A stretch of 64,000 bases of DNA. It comes from Haloplanus vescus (GTDB lineage Archaea > Halobacteriota > Halobacteria > Halobacteriales > Haloferacaceae). The notes below the pieces were generated by a model. That model was not told the DNA's origin, did not search any database, and was given only the letters and a program-made list of their open reading frames with translations. Both the position numbers and the translations under genes were made by a program. Numbering within the stretch: position 1 is the first letter of the stretch; each line of letters starts with the position of its first letter. The stretch is from assembly GCF_900107665.1 (NCBI RefSeq), contig NZ_FNQT01000001.1:596358-660357 (forward strand), written 5' to 3'. Shown here in pieces: positions 42,209 through 51,057 of the stretch.

Positions 42209-43117
42209 ATGAGAGTCGTCGTCTTCGGCGCGGGGAGTCTCGGCAGTCTCGTCGGCGGCCGCCTCGCGCGCGCTCACGACGTGACGCTCGTGGGACGCGA
42301 CCCGCACGTCTCGGCGGTCCAGCGGTCGGGGCTCCGCGTCACCGGCGTCGAGACGTTCGAAACCCAGCCAGCGGCGACGACGGACGGGACAGGGACGAAC
42401 GCCGACCTCGCCCTCGTGACCGTGAAGGCCTACGACACCGAGGCGGCGGCGCGGACGCTCGCGACCGGCGAGTACGGCGCCGTCTGCTCCCTCCAGAACG
42501 GGATGGGCAACGAGGACGTCCTCGCCGCGCACGTGGACGCGCCCGTCGTCGCGGGGACGGTGACCTGCGGGGCGCGACTGGCCGACCCGGGACACGTGGA
42601 GTGGCTCGGTCGCGGAACCGTCACGCTCGGCCCGTGGCGTCCCGAGGGCGACACGGCCCCCGTCGAGCGCGTCGCTGCGGCCTTCCGCGCCGCCGACTTC
42701 CCGACCGACGTGACGAGCGATATCCGGCGTCGGCTCTGGGAGAAACTGGCGGTCAACGCCGCCATCAACCCGGTGACAGCGCTCGCGCGCGTCGAGAACG
42801 GGGCTGTCGCGGGCGAAGGACCGCTCGCGGCGGTGGCGACGGCGGCCGCCCGCGAGACGGCGGCGGTGGCGCGCGCCGACGGTGTCGACCTCTCGGCGGC
42901 GACGGCGACGACGGCCGTCGAGACGGTGGCGAGCGAGACGGCGCGAAACCAGTCGTCGATGCATCGCGACGTGGCGCGTGGCCGGCGGACCGAGATAGAC
43001 GCCATCAACGGGTTCGTCGTCGACCGGGCGGCCGACCGCGGCGAGTCGGTGCCGGTCAATCGAGTGCTCACCAGTCTGATTCGGGGCTGGGAGGCGGATG
43101 CGGGTCGCAGGGAGTAG
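42209..43117 (+). CDS. panE: Ketopantoate reductase
   Basis: NADPH-dependent enzyme of 302 residues making pantoate for coenzyme A. The Rossmann motif VVVFGAGSLGSLVGGRLA opens the protein. The family catalytic Lys lies in WEKLAVNAAINPVTAL and the substrate-binding Glu in RTEIDAINGFVV. The ATG at 42209 precedes the Rossmann strand directly; an upstream in-frame extension of 51 residues is not family-like. panB follows after 31 bases, so the pantoate pathway is encoded together. Confidence 0.92.
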   Translation: MRVVVFGAGSLGSLVGGRLARAHDVTLVGRDPHVSAVQRSGLRVTGVETFETQPAATTDGTGTNADLALVTVKAYDTEAAARTLATGEYGAVCSLQNGMGNEDVLAAHVDAPVVAGTVTCGARLADPGHVEWLGRGTVTLGPWRPEGDTAPVERVAAAFRAADFPTDVTSDIRRRLWEKLAVNAAINPVTALARVENGAVAGEGPLAAVATAAARETAAVARADGVDLSAATATTAVETVASETARNQSSMHRDVARGRRTEIDAINGFVVDRAADRGESVPVNRVLTSLIRGWEADAGRRE

Positions 43118-43148
43118 CGTTAATTTCCCGGCGGGCGAGTCGGTGACC

Positions 43149-43916
43149 ATGCCAACGGTCCGGGAGATACAGCGGGGGGCGCGGGACGAACCGCTGACGA
43201 TGCTGACGGCGTACGACGCGCCGACGGCGGCCATCGTCGACGAGGCGGGCATCGACGTGGTGCTCGTCGGCGACAGCGTGGGGAACGCGATGCTCGGCTA
43301 CGACACCACCGTCCCCGTCACGCTGGACCAAGTGGCCAGCCACACCGGCGCCGTCGCGCGGGCCGTCGACGACGCCCTCGTCGTCGCCGACATGCCCTTC
43401 CTGAGTTACGGGGCAAGCGAGGCCGAGAGCATCGAGAACGCCGGGCGACTGATCAAGGAGGCGGGCGCCAACGCCGTCAAACTCGAATCCGGCACCCACA
43501 CCGTCGAGTTGACCGAGCGACTGGTCGAGCTTGGAATTCCCGTGATGGCACACCTCGGACTGACGCCCCAGCGAGTCAATCAGGTTGGTGGCTACACACA
43601 GCAGGGAACCACCGACGACGCGGCCGCCGAAATCCGTGACCTCGCCGCGAAACACGAGGCCGCCGGGGCGTTCTCGCTCGTCCTCGAACACGTCCCCGAC
43701 GAACTGGCGGCATCGATAACCGACGCGCTCGACATCCCGGTCATCGGCATCGGCGCTGGCGGCGAGACGGACGGCCAAGTGCTCGTCGTGACGGACGTAC
43801 TCGGCCTCTCGGAGTCTGTCCCACCCTTCGCGGAGTCGTTCGGCGACGTGCGCGAGGAGATGGAGGAGGCGGTGGCGGCGTATCGCGACGCCGTCGAGGA
43901 CGGGTCGTTCCCGTAG
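43149..43916 (+). CDS. panB: 3-methyl-2-oxobutanoate hydroxymethyltransferase
   Basis: Enzyme of 255 residues adding a hydroxymethyl group from methylenetetrahydrofolate (or an archaeal equivalent) to ketoisovalerate, the step before PanE. The TIM-barrel signatures LTAYDAPTAAIVDEAG, LVGDSVGNAMLGYDTT, VADMPFLSYG, AVKLESG and VMAHLGLTPQ are all present and include the Mg ligands and the catalytic Glu region. The ATG at 43149 follows GGTGA at 43142-43146. Confidence 0.95.
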   Translation: MPTVREIQRGARDEPLTMLTAYDAPTAAIVDEAGIDVVLVGDSVGNAMLGYDTTVPVTLDQVASHTGAVARAVDDALVVADMPFLSYGASEAESIENAGRLIKEAGANAVKLESGTHTVELTERLVELGIPVMAHLGLTPQRVNQVGGYTQQGTTDDAAAEIRDLAAKHEAAGAFSLVLEHVPDELAASITDALDIPVIGIGAGGETDGQVLVVTDVLGLSESVPPFAESFGDVREEMEEAVAAYRDAVEDGSFP

Positions 43917-43960
43917 TCGTTACTGACGGAATCACAGACTGGGCGATAGAACGACGGAAT

Positions 43961-44782
43961 TCAGTCGCGACTGGCGTCGCGAATAGCGCTCGTGAGGAGC
44001 GGGCGCATCAGGCCGACGACGGGCGCTTCCGCGCTGTCTGTCCAGACCGCGCGGTGTTTGCGGACGCCGGGCAGGTCGGTCGCGGCGTCGGCGCTGACGA
44101 GCAACGCGTCGCCGTCGACCATGAGGACGCTGGTGACGGCACCGGGGTCGATGGGGTGAGACTCCCACCACGTCCACGTCTCGACCACATCGGCCCCGGA
44201 GTCGGCCTCGCGAATCTGGTCGCGGATGGCGTCGCTCGGTGAACCGACCACCACGTCGACGCCGCGGTCGGTCGCCGCCGACAGCGCGTCGAGGAGGTCG
44301 TCGCTCAGGAGCGTGTCGGTCGCGACGGCGAACAGCGCCTCCGTCTCGGCGTCGGCGAGGAGGGTCGCGAGGCGTTCGGCGACGGCGGCCTCGCCCTCCA
44401 TCGTCCAGACTTCGCCCGCGCCGGTCGACCGGTTCGGGGACCCGAGACGGGGGAGCGCCGTTCCGAGTCGGTCGAGTCGACTCCGGCACTCGCGTTCGAG
44501 CAAGTCGACGGCTTCGTGGGGCGAGACGGCCCGGAAGCGACGGGGTTTCGACTCCTGGACGCTCACGAGGCCGCGGTCCTGGAGGGCATCCATACTGTCG
44601 TAGATGCGCGCGCGCGGGACGTCCGCGACATCGCTCACTTCTTTGGCCGTGCCCTCGCGAAGCCGCGTCAGCGCCACGAAACACTTCGCCTCGTACTCGG
44701 TGAGTTCGAACGTTCGAAGCGTGCTGACGACGTCCTCGACGAGGGCGTCGGTCCCGGCGTCCGGCGTGGTGTTGTTCGTCAC
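43961..44782 (-). CDS. TrmB-family transcription regulator
   Basis: Regulator of 273 residues. The N-terminal winged helix has the TrmB pattern ELTEYEAKCFVALTRLREGT, AKEVSDVADVPRARIYDSMD and ALQDRGLVSVQESKPRRF. The C-terminal part is a phospholipase-D-like or sugar-binding domain (LLSDDLLDALSAATDRGVDV). The start is a GTG at 44782. TrmB regulators often control sugar metabolism; here no sugar genes are adjacent, so the ligand and target are unknown. Confidence 0.82.
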   Translation of the reverse strand: MTNNTTPDAGTDALVEDVVSTLRTFELTEYEAKCFVALTRLREGTAKEVSDVADVPRARIYDSMDALQDRGLVSVQESKPRRFRAVSPHEAVDLLERECRSRLDRLGTALPRLGSPNRSTGAGEVWTMEGEAAVAERLATLLADAETEALFAVATDTLLSDDLLDALSAATDRGVDVVVGSPSDAIRDQIREADSGADVVETWTWWESHPIDPGAVTSVLMVDGDALLVSADAATDLPGVRKHRAVWTDSAEAPVVGLMRPLLTSAIRDASRD

Positions 44783-44888
44783 GACGACTCTCTCTCTCGC
44801 GTAAGGCTGACACCACCAAAAAGAGTCGGGTCGAAAGGCGTGTGGCATGAACATCCACCACACTCGCTGTTTCGATTGGAATCAAAAC

Positions 44889-44906
44889 ATAGTGGAAACT
44901 ATTAAG
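44889..44906 (+). promoter_or_regulatory. Promoter element of the TFB gene with short inverted repeat
   Basis: ACTATTAAG at 44898-44906 looks like a TATA box, predicting a leader of about 40 bases before the ATG at 44969. ATAGT-GGAA-ACTAT (44889-44902) is an inverted repeat overlapping its BRE/TATA part. Confidence 0.4.
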
Positions 44907-44968
44907 ATACTACCAATCCTATCGGTGGATGAGACGAGACGCGCGGCCACGCGCCGCAACTGACAATC

Positions 44969-45955
44969 ATGACCCAGGAGTCCGAAACCCTCCGAGAGGC
45001 CGGCGGGGAACAGCACGAGACGACCGAAAAGCGGGGGGAGGCTGGCGAACGAGTCTGTCCAGAGTGCGAAGCGTCGCTCGTCGTCGACGACTCGCACGGC
45101 GAGACGGTGTGTGAGTCGTGTGGCCTCGTGGTCGAGGAAGACGAAATCGACCACGGCCCCGAGTGGCGCGCCTTCGACTCCAACGAGCGCGCGGAGAAGA
45201 GTCGAGTCGGAGCGCCGACGACGAAGCTCCTCCACGACGACGGACTGTCGTCGGTCATCGACTGGCAGGACCGAGACGCCAAGGGCCGCACGCTCGACGG
45301 CAACAAGCGACGGAAGCTCCAACGGCTCCGGACGTGGGACGAGCGGTTCCGCTCGAAGAACGCCCAGGAGCGCAACCTGAAGCAGGCGCTCGGCGAAATC
45401 GACCGGATGGCATCCGCGCTCGGCCTGCCCGAGAGCGTTCGGGAGACGGCGAGTGTCGTCTACCGCCGGGCGCTGGAGGATGACCTCCTGCGCGGGCGCT
45501 CCATCGAAGCGATGGCGACGGCGTCGCTCTACGCCGCCGCGCGACAGGCGTCGATCCCGCGCAGCCTCGACGAGTTCGAACCCGTCAGCCGGGTCGAGCG
45601 CAAGGAGTTCTCCCGAGCCTACCGATATATCGTCCGCGAACTCGAACTGGCCATCGAACCGGCCAACCCGCTGGAGTACCTCCCGCGCTTCGCCTCTGAC
45701 CTCGAGTTAGACGAAGACACCGTCGGTCGCGCGCGCTCGCTCCTCGAAGAGGGGATGGAGCGCGGCGTCCACAGCGGCAAAAGCCCCGTCGGCCTCGCGG
45801 CCGCGGCGCTCTACGCTGCCTCGATTCTGGAAGGCGAGAAGATAACCCAGAAGGAAGTCTGCTCCGTGAGCGACGTCTCGGAAGTGACGGTTCGCAACCG
45901 TTACACCGAACTCCTCGAAGCAGGGACGGACCCCGACGCAGCGCGCGCCCTCTAG
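44969..45955 (+). CDS. tfb: Transcription initiation factor B
   Basis: Archaeal TFIIB homologue of 328 residues that recruits RNA polymerase to TBP-TATA complexes. The N-terminal zinc ribbon uses Cys30, Cys33, Cys48 and Cys51 (VCPEC and TVCESC). The B-reader region includes GPEWRAFDSNE. Two cyclin folds follow, ending in a helix-turn-helix (ITQKEVCSVSDVSEVTVRNR) that reads the BRE element. Haloarchaea usually have several tfb genes, and which one this is cannot be told here. Confidence 0.95.
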   Translation: MTQESETLREAGGEQHETTEKRGEAGERVCPECEASLVVDDSHGETVCESCGLVVEEDEIDHGPEWRAFDSNERAEKSRVGAPTTKLLHDDGLSSVIDWQDRDAKGRTLDGNKRRKLQRLRTWDERFRSKNAQERNLKQALGEIDRMASALGLPESVRETASVVYRRALEDDLLRGRSIEAMATASLYAAARQASIPRSLDEFEPVSRVERKEFSRAYRYIVRELELAIEPANPLEYLPRFASDLELDEDTVGRARSLLEEGMERGVHSGKSPVGLAAAALYAASILEGEKITQKEVCSVSDVSEVTVRNRYTELLEAGTDPDAARAL

Positions 45956-46866
45956 GGCTGAAGCGCCGTCTCCAAGTCCACGTCCGCCAGCGCCTTCTTC
46001 AACGTCTCCGCCGCCGGGCCCGCCTCGGCGAGATTCTCCATAAGGACCGTTTCGCTCGGGAAGAGGTCTTCACCGACGACGAGTCCGTGGTCCCGGGCGG
46101 TCGACCCGGTCATCGTGAGATAGACGCCCAGTCCCGACTCCGCGATGGCGGCCTCCTCCTCGATTGCGGGGTCTGGGTAGACGAATTCGACACCCTCGAT
46201 GGCGTCGGTGCCGAGGACGGCCTCGACGAGGCGCTCGTAGCGCGGCGAGATACAGAGCGGCCCCTCGTAGTCGGTGACGAACTCGCGGTCAAGGTCGGCG
46301 CCCGCTGGAAGCACGTCAGGCGTCGCGAGCAGAGTGTGATACACCGTGTCACCGAGCCCTCGCACGACGCGAACGTCGGTATCTCGCGGGTCGATGCGGG
46401 CGTTCACGTCGGCAATGGATTCGACGCCCGCCTCGCCGAGGGTCACCACCTCCTCCAACACGAGGTCGGCGCTGTCGAAGCCGAGGCCGAACTCGTGGGT
46501 GCGGAGGGCGCGGAACGGTTCCTCGCGCCCGATCAGCTCCACCCGCACCTCGTCGCCCGGTCCGTCGCTGCCGACGGTGACGGTCACGCTGTCGAAGACG
46601 ACCCGCCGTGGCTTCCCCTCACGGTCGTCGCGAACGAGCGTGTACTCCGGCTTCTCGGGATCGGTGAGGTCGCTGTAGGCCGCCAGCCGGGCGTAGACGT
46701 CCCGGTCGGCGGTCGCGTTCCCCTTGGTGACTGCCTTCTCGTAGCGAAGCGTGGAAGAAACGTCGTCGGCGAGAGCGTCGGCGTCGGCCACGGTCGCAAT
46801 CCGTTCGAGCACCGCCTCCAGCGGGCGTCCCTTGCGCGGGACGGCGACGCGGACCGTCTCGGTCAT
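45952..46866 (-). CDS. HisG-like conserved haloarchaeal protein
   Basis: Protein of 304 residues. The start (VRVAVPRKGRPLEAVLERI) and the motif TGSTARDHGLVV near the C-terminus resemble ATP phosphoribosyltransferase HisG, a periplasmic-binding-protein-like fold. The middle (residues 90-180) does not look like HisG, so it is probably a distant homologue with another function. The ATG at 46866 was preferred; one lies 9 bases upstream. Its stop shares the four bases CTAG with the convergent tfb. Confidence 0.5.
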   Translation of the reverse strand: MTETVRVAVPRKGRPLEAVLERIATVADADALADDVSSTLRYEKAVTKGNATADRDVYARLAAYSDLTDPEKPEYTLVRDDREGKPRRVVFDSVTVTVGSDGPGDEVRVELIGREEPFRALRTHEFGLGFDSADLVLEEVVTLGEAGVESIADVNARIDPRDTDVRVVRGLGDTVYHTLLATPDVLPAGADLDREFVTDYEGPLCISPRYERLVEAVLGTDAIEGVEFVYPDPAIEEEAAIAESGLGVYLTMTGSTARDHGLVVGEDLFPSETVLMENLAEAGPAAETLKKALADVDLETALQP

Positions 46867-46915
46867 TACTGGCACGAGGCGGCCGCGGGCTTTACCGATT
46901 GCGCTTTCGGCGAGC

Positions 46916-48544
46916 CTACTCCCCGGGGCCGAAGGCGCTGTTCAGTTGCTCGCGGAACGACTGTAACTCCTCGAGTTCGTCGTGGATGGCCTCGATGTCG
47001 TCCTCCAGACTCTCGACGGCGTCGAGGCGGTCGGACAGCGACTCCGTCGTCGTCTCGACGGCCGCGAGGTCGGATTCGAGCGTGTCGACGCGGCCGGCCA
47101 CGTCCTCGACGGTGGCTGACACGTCCTCGACCGTCTCGGCGACCGACGCCACCTCGGCGTTGAGGTCGGCCCGCTCCGCGTCGGCGTCGGCGAGCGACGC
47201 TTCGAGGCCGTCGACCTGTTCGGAGAGGTCGGCGAGGCCCTCGCTCACGTCGCCCAGTACCTCCTCCGCGGTACCGTTCTCGTCGAGGAAGTCGGCGAGG
47301 GCGTCGCGGTAGGCGAGCAAGTCCTCGGTCTGTGACTGGAGTCGGCTCACGCGCACGTCGATACTGGTCGGCACCTCGCTCGCGAGTGCCTCGTCGATGA
47401 CGGCCAAATCGTCGTCGTCGACGGTCCCCGCGCGAATCTCGGCCGCGAGGGCGGCGGCGACGGACCCCGGCGTGGCAGTCGGGGAAGCCGTAGGCTCGGC
47501 GTCACCCTCGTCCGCTTCGCTCGCCGTCGCATCTGTCTCGTCCGCCGTGGCGTGTGTCGTCTCGTGTCGCTGGTCCCAGTCCCGCGGGTCGAACCGCTTG
47601 GCGGCCGCCGAGGAAGAGACGGATTCCGGTTCGTCCTCGGATTCGTCCGTTTCCTCGTCCTCGTCCGTCTCACCACTCTCGTCAGCCTCCTCGTCCTCGC
47701 CTTCGTCCGTCTCCGTGTCCTCACTCGCGCCAGTCTCCATGTCCTCGTCTGTTGCCTCGTCAGTCTCCGCGTCCTCGTCTGTTGCCTCGTCAGTCTCCAT
47801 GTCCTCGTCTGTTGCCTCGTCAGTCTCCGCGTCCTCGTCTGTTGCCTCGTCAGTCTCCGCGTCCTCGTCTGTTGCCTCGTCAGTCTCCATGTCCTCGTCT
47901 GTTGCCTCGTCAGTCTCCATGTCCTCGTCCTCATCCGTCTCCGCGTCGGACTCCTCGGCTGTCTCCGCCGACGTGTCGACGGCGGTCACCGACTCGTCCC
48001 GGTCCCCGAGGATGGCTTCCGAGTCGTCGTCGAGTTCGCGAGGTTCGGGCGCCGACTCGTCGGCCGCGGCGTCGGGGCCGAGGCCGGCGAGTTCGTCGTC
48101 CGACTCGCCGGAGAGGGCGTCGCGGACGACCTGTGTCGTCTCGCGCCCCAGTACGTCGCCCGTGTTCGCGGCCTCGCCGTGTTCGATGAGTTCGACCGTC
48201 GGTTCGTCGAGGAAGTCGGCGGCCTCGTCAGAGTCGTCGATGCGGATGCCGTACACCGTGAGCACTTCCTCGCCCGGGTCCAGCGTCCGTTCGTAGGCGA
48301 CGCGGTTGTCACGGTACGCCGTCCAGTTGTCCCCCTCGTAGTCGGGATGGAAGCCGACGCCCTCCATCGCGAACGACTCCGGAATGTCGTCGACGAGACG
48401 GATGCGAACTGGCTCGTCGGCCACCGACTCGATGTCGAAGGCGATGGCCGGGACCGGAAATCGCTCGGCCTCGAACGTCTTCCCCACGCGCACCTCGTCC
48501 GTCGTGACGGATACCGAGGCGTCGGGGGCTGGGTCCTTCGCCAT
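46916..48544 (-). CDS. Acidic tandem-repeat protein with C-terminal coiled coil
   Basis: Protein of 542 residues, no signal peptide. The first 120 residues form a compact domain (VGKTFEAERFPVPAIAFDIE, PVRIRLVDDIPESFAMEGVG). An extremely acidic region of about 200 residues follows, containing nearly seven copies of a 10-residue unit (TDEATDEDME or DAE). The C-terminal 170 residues form a long coiled coil (EQVDGLEASLADADAERADL, VAGRVDTLESDLAAVE). The function is unknown. The layout, a folded head, spacer and coiled coil, suggests a structural or tethering role. Confidence 0.75.
   Translation of the reverse strand: MAKDPAPDASVSVTTDEVRVGKTFEAERFPVPAIAFDIESVADEPVRIRLVDDIPESFAMEGVGFHPDYEGDNWTAYRDNRVAYERTLDPGEEVLTVYGIRIDDSDEAADFLDEPTVELIEHGEAANTGDVLGRETTQVVRDALSGESDDELAGLGPDAAADESAPEPRELDDDSEAILGDRDESVTAVDTSAETAEESDAETDEDEDMETDEATDEDMETDEATDEDAETDEATDEDAETDEATDEDMETDEATDEDAETDEATDEDMETGASEDTETDEGEDEEADESGETDEDEETDESEDEPESVSSSAAAKRFDPRDWDQRHETTHATADETDATASEADEGDAEPTASPTATPGSVAAALAAEIRAGTVDDDDLAVIDEALASEVPTSIDVRVSRLQSQTEDLLAYRDALADFLDENGTAEEVLGDVSEGLADLSEQVDGLEASLADADAERADLNAEVASVAETVEDVSATVEDVAGRVDTLESDLAAVETTTESLSDRLDAVESLEDDIEAIHDELEELQSFREQLNSAFGPGE
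47731..47930. repeat. 30-bp tandem repeat, 6.7 copies, in the acidic coiled-coil gene
   Basis: Unit length 30 bp, copies start at 47731, 47761, 47791, 47821, 47851, 47881 and 47911 (partial). Units are identical apart from one dinucleotide position giving two types: CCAT (codes Met) and CCGC (codes Ala), in the order A-B-A-B-B-A-A on the + strand. Near-identity at synonymous positions shows recent expansion. Confidence 0.9.
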
Positions 48545-48588
48545 GCGCCATACTGCTGCCAGTAGTAGTATAAAACAACCGGCGGTCG

Positions 48589-49431
48589 CTACAGGTCGAC
48601 CCGGTCGCCAATCTCCACGACTTCGAGTTCTTGGGGGTACTCGAAGCTCCGCGCGTGGTTGTGCAGGACCGTCGGGTCCGCGGTCAGCCCCTTCCACACG
48701 TCCCAGTGACTCGGGAGGAGGCGGTCGAGTTCGAGGTCGTTCGCCGCCCGAATCACGCCGTTCTCGTCGGCGTACCACTGCGTCCGTTTCGGCTCGCGAG
48801 TTTGCTTGTCGAGGAGTCGCCCCGCCGACCCGAACGCGAGGACGCCGAGGTCGATGTCGAACCGGTCGGCGATGTCGGTGAAGGAGTCCGCGTGTCGAGT
48901 GTCGCCGCCGTGGAACACCGTCCCCGCCTCGTGTTCGATGACGTAGCCGACGGGGTGGTCGGCGTCGGGGTCGTTCACGGGGACGACGTGAATCGTGAAC
49001 TCGCCCACCTCGAACGTCTCGTCCTCGGAGACGGTAACCAACTGGTCGGCGACGACGCCCCAGTCGTCGGTCCAGTCGACGCGTTCGACGACGGCCATGC
49101 TGGCGTCGGGGGCGTAGTAGTTCGCGCCCGTGCCGGCGAGGATGGGCGCCTGCGTCGGTCCGTGGACGTGGTCGGAGTGCTCGTGGGTGGCGAGAATCGC
49201 GTCCGCATCCTCGACGTCCTCGGGGTCGAAGGGGACGGGAATCATCCGCACCGTCCGCGGCGGGTCGCCGAGGCCACAGTACGGGTCGATAAAGAGCGTC
49301 GTCCCGTCGCTCCCCTTGAGGACGAAGCCGTTGCAGCCGAGATACCAGACCGCGACGCCGTCCGGGTCGGCGTCGGCGATAGCCGTCGGGAGCCAGTCGC
49401 CCCAATCGCTCTCACCGAGTTCGTGTGCCAT
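48589..49431 (-). CDS. Metallo-beta-lactamase-fold hydrolase, UlaG-like
   Basis: Zinc-dependent hydrolase of 280 residues. The metal motif HxHxDH is visible in LATHEHSDHVHG, and further His residues in VFHGGDTRHADSF and LPSHWDVW near the C-terminus. The start WYLGCNGFVLK, DGTTLFIDPY is typical of the UlaG/UPF0173-type branch. The substrate is unknown. The ATG at 49431 was chosen because an in-frame extension upstream would overlap the divergent PUA gene. Confidence 0.8.
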   Translation of the reverse strand: MAHELGESDWGDWLPTAIADADPDGVAVWYLGCNGFVLKGSDGTTLFIDPYCGLGDPPRTVRMIPVPFDPEDVEDADAILATHEHSDHVHGPTQAPILAGTGANYYAPDASMAVVERVDWTDDWGVVADQLVTVSEDETFEVGEFTIHVVPVNDPDADHPVGYVIEHEAGTVFHGGDTRHADSFTDIADRFDIDLGVLAFGSAGRLLDKQTREPKRTQWYADENGVIRAANDLELDRLLPSHWDVWKGLTADPTVLHNHARSFEYPQELEVVEIGDRVDL

Positions 49432-49521
49432 GGGCCTCTTTCGGTCCGGTCGCCGTCTAAGCGTTGTGGTGGGCGAGACTGGCTGGGAAGGCTTTTGCCG
49501 GTGGACGCGCGAGGGAGGCCA

Positions 49522-49989
49522 ATGACGCAGGACGAACTCGCTCGGCTTCGAACCATCGCCGACTACCAGTTCGGCGCGGGCGCCGGCGCGGCGCTCTTTC
49601 CCCCCAGCGACGACCTCACCGTCACGCACTCGACGGGCGGGCGGCCGCGACAGGTCCGGGCCGACGCGGGTCGCATCGTCTCTTACGGCACCGACGGCCG
49701 ATTCACGCTCGGACTCGAGGGTGGGCGCCGTCTCGTCGACGCCCTCGACGCCCCCGCCGGGCGCGTCGTCGTCGGGTCCGAGAGCGAACCCTTCGTCCGC
49801 GAGGGGAAGAACGTCTTCGCGAAGTTCGTCCAGCGAGTCGACGACGACGTGCGCCCGCGCGACGAGGTGGCCGTCGTCCACGAGACGGGCGACGTCCTCG
49901 CCGTCGGACGGGCGGAACTCGCCGCCGATGCCATGCACGACTTCGACACGGGGATGGCGGTGAAAGTGCGGGCCGGCGCCGACGACTAG
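49522..49989 (+). CDS. PUA-domain RNA-binding protein
   Basis: Protein of 155 residues. The N-terminal half is an uncharacterised pre-PUA domain (LRTIADYQFGAGAGAALFPP). The C-terminal PUA domain is seen in RVVVGSESEPFVREGKNVFA and PRDEVAVVHETGDVLAVGRA. Such proteins bind tRNA or rRNA as part of modification systems (archaeosine or pseudouridine type). Its stop shares CTAG with the convergent presenilin-type protease gene. Confidence 0.82.
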   Translation: MTQDELARLRTIADYQFGAGAGAALFPPSDDLTVTHSTGGRPRQVRADAGRIVSYGTDGRFTLGLEGGRRLVDALDAPAGRVVVGSESEPFVREGKNVFAKFVQRVDDDVRPRDEVAVVHETGDVLAVGRAELAADAMHDFDTGMAVKVRAGADD

Positions 49990-51005
49990 AGGTACGGCGC
50001 GAGTCCGAGCGCACGGAGTAGGGGTACGCCCGCGAGGACGGAACCGAGGAGGTAGCCGCCGATGGCGCCGCCGTTCAGGAGGGGGAGGCCAGCGTGAGCC
50101 CGGCCCTTCATGACCGCCCAGAGGAGGACGCCGAGGCCGAGGAAAGTTCCGACCATGGCGAGCAGAGCGGGCAGGTTGAGCGCGGGCAGGAACGTGACCC
50201 CGAGCGACGGCGCAGGGGAGAAGAAGGCGCCGCTGGCTATCATGACGGTGGGCATCACGGCGTCGCCGAGGCCGATGAAGAAGGCGTCGCGGTCGGATTC
50301 GCCCTCGTCTGTGTGGTCGTCCGCCGTCGTCTCGTCGCCCTCAACTGCCGCGTCGTCGTCCGCATCGCCGTCGTCGTCGTGAACGTCGCTCGCCCCCGAG
50401 AAATCGTCGTCGAGCAGGGAGTACGACAGCGAGAGCGGAATCACGAGAATGACGGGGACGTGGAGGTCCATCACGCCCTCGGCGAGGCTGAGCATGTGTT
50501 CGGTGCCGTAGACGCTGATGGCGTCGTAGACGGCGAGCACGGAGAGGAGGAGGATAGCGGGCAGCAGGCCGAAACTGATGCCGAAGAGCGCGCCCGCGCC
50601 GGCACCCATGACGACGCCCGCGGCGTCGATGACGTACCACTCGGGGTAGACGAGGAGGGCGACGGCAACGCCCACCGAGAGCGCGACGGCGAGGACGTTG
50701 AGCGAGCCGAGGGTGACCAGCGGCGGGGTGACGACGGCGAAGACGTACCACGAGACGAGGGCGCTGGAGCAGACGACGACGCCCTTGACGGCCCACTCGA
50801 AGGCGTACTTGAAGGCCGCGAGCATCAGCGCCGTGGCGACGAGGATGGCGGCGATGTAGACGAGGCTGTTCGTCGGGTCGGAGGGATTCTCGACGGCCTG
50901 GTAGCCCGCCGTCTCGAACGGTTCGACCAGCATGAGTGCGCCGAGCTGGACGAACAAGAAGAGCGCCGCGGCGACGGCGACGCCGCGAATCTCGCGCGCG
51001 TTCAT
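49986..51005 (-). CDS. Presenilin-type intramembrane aspartyl protease
   Basis: Family A22 protease (PSH) of 339 residues with about nine transmembrane helices. The two catalytic motifs are present: YD at Tyr160-Asp161 (LAVYDAISVYG) and GxGD at Asp248 (FIGLGDAVMP). A PAL-like region (LNGGAIGGYLLG) lies near the C-terminus. A very acidic loop of about 40 residues separates the two catalytic helices. It cleaves within transmembrane segments; natural substrates in archaea are unknown. Confidence 0.88.
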   Translation of the reverse strand: MNAREIRGVAVAAALFLFVQLGALMLVEPFETAGYQAVENPSDPTNSLVYIAAILVATALMLAAFKYAFEWAVKGVVVCSSALVSWYVFAVVTPPLVTLGSLNVLAVALSVGVAVALLVYPEWYVIDAAGVVMGAGAGALFGISFGLLPAILLLSVLAVYDAISVYGTEHMLSLAEGVMDLHVPVILVIPLSLSYSLLDDDFSGASDVHDDDGDADDDAAVEGDETTADDHTDEGESDRDAFFIGLGDAVMPTVMIASGAFFSPAPSLGVTFLPALNLPALLAMVGTFLGLGVLLWAVMKGRAHAGLPLLNGGAIGGYLLGSVLAGVPLLRALGLAPYL

Positions 51006-51057
51006 GGCTGTCGGTTGCGCGGGGGGTGGCTTGGGGATTGTGACTTCCGAGCGTGGG

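Noticed and set aside
44707..44716. CGAACGTTCG as another regulator box
   Set aside because: Spacing is N2, not N4, and it lies inside the TrmB coding sequence.
45952..46866. Annotating this gene as hisG
   Set aside because: Only the terminal motifs resemble HisG; the middle does not and no other histidine gene is near.
46916..49405. One 829-codon frame joining the acidic repeat gene to upstream sequence
   Set aside because: The part upstream of 48544 is an out-of-frame shadow of the metallo-beta-lactamase gene; the domain starts at the ATG at 48544.
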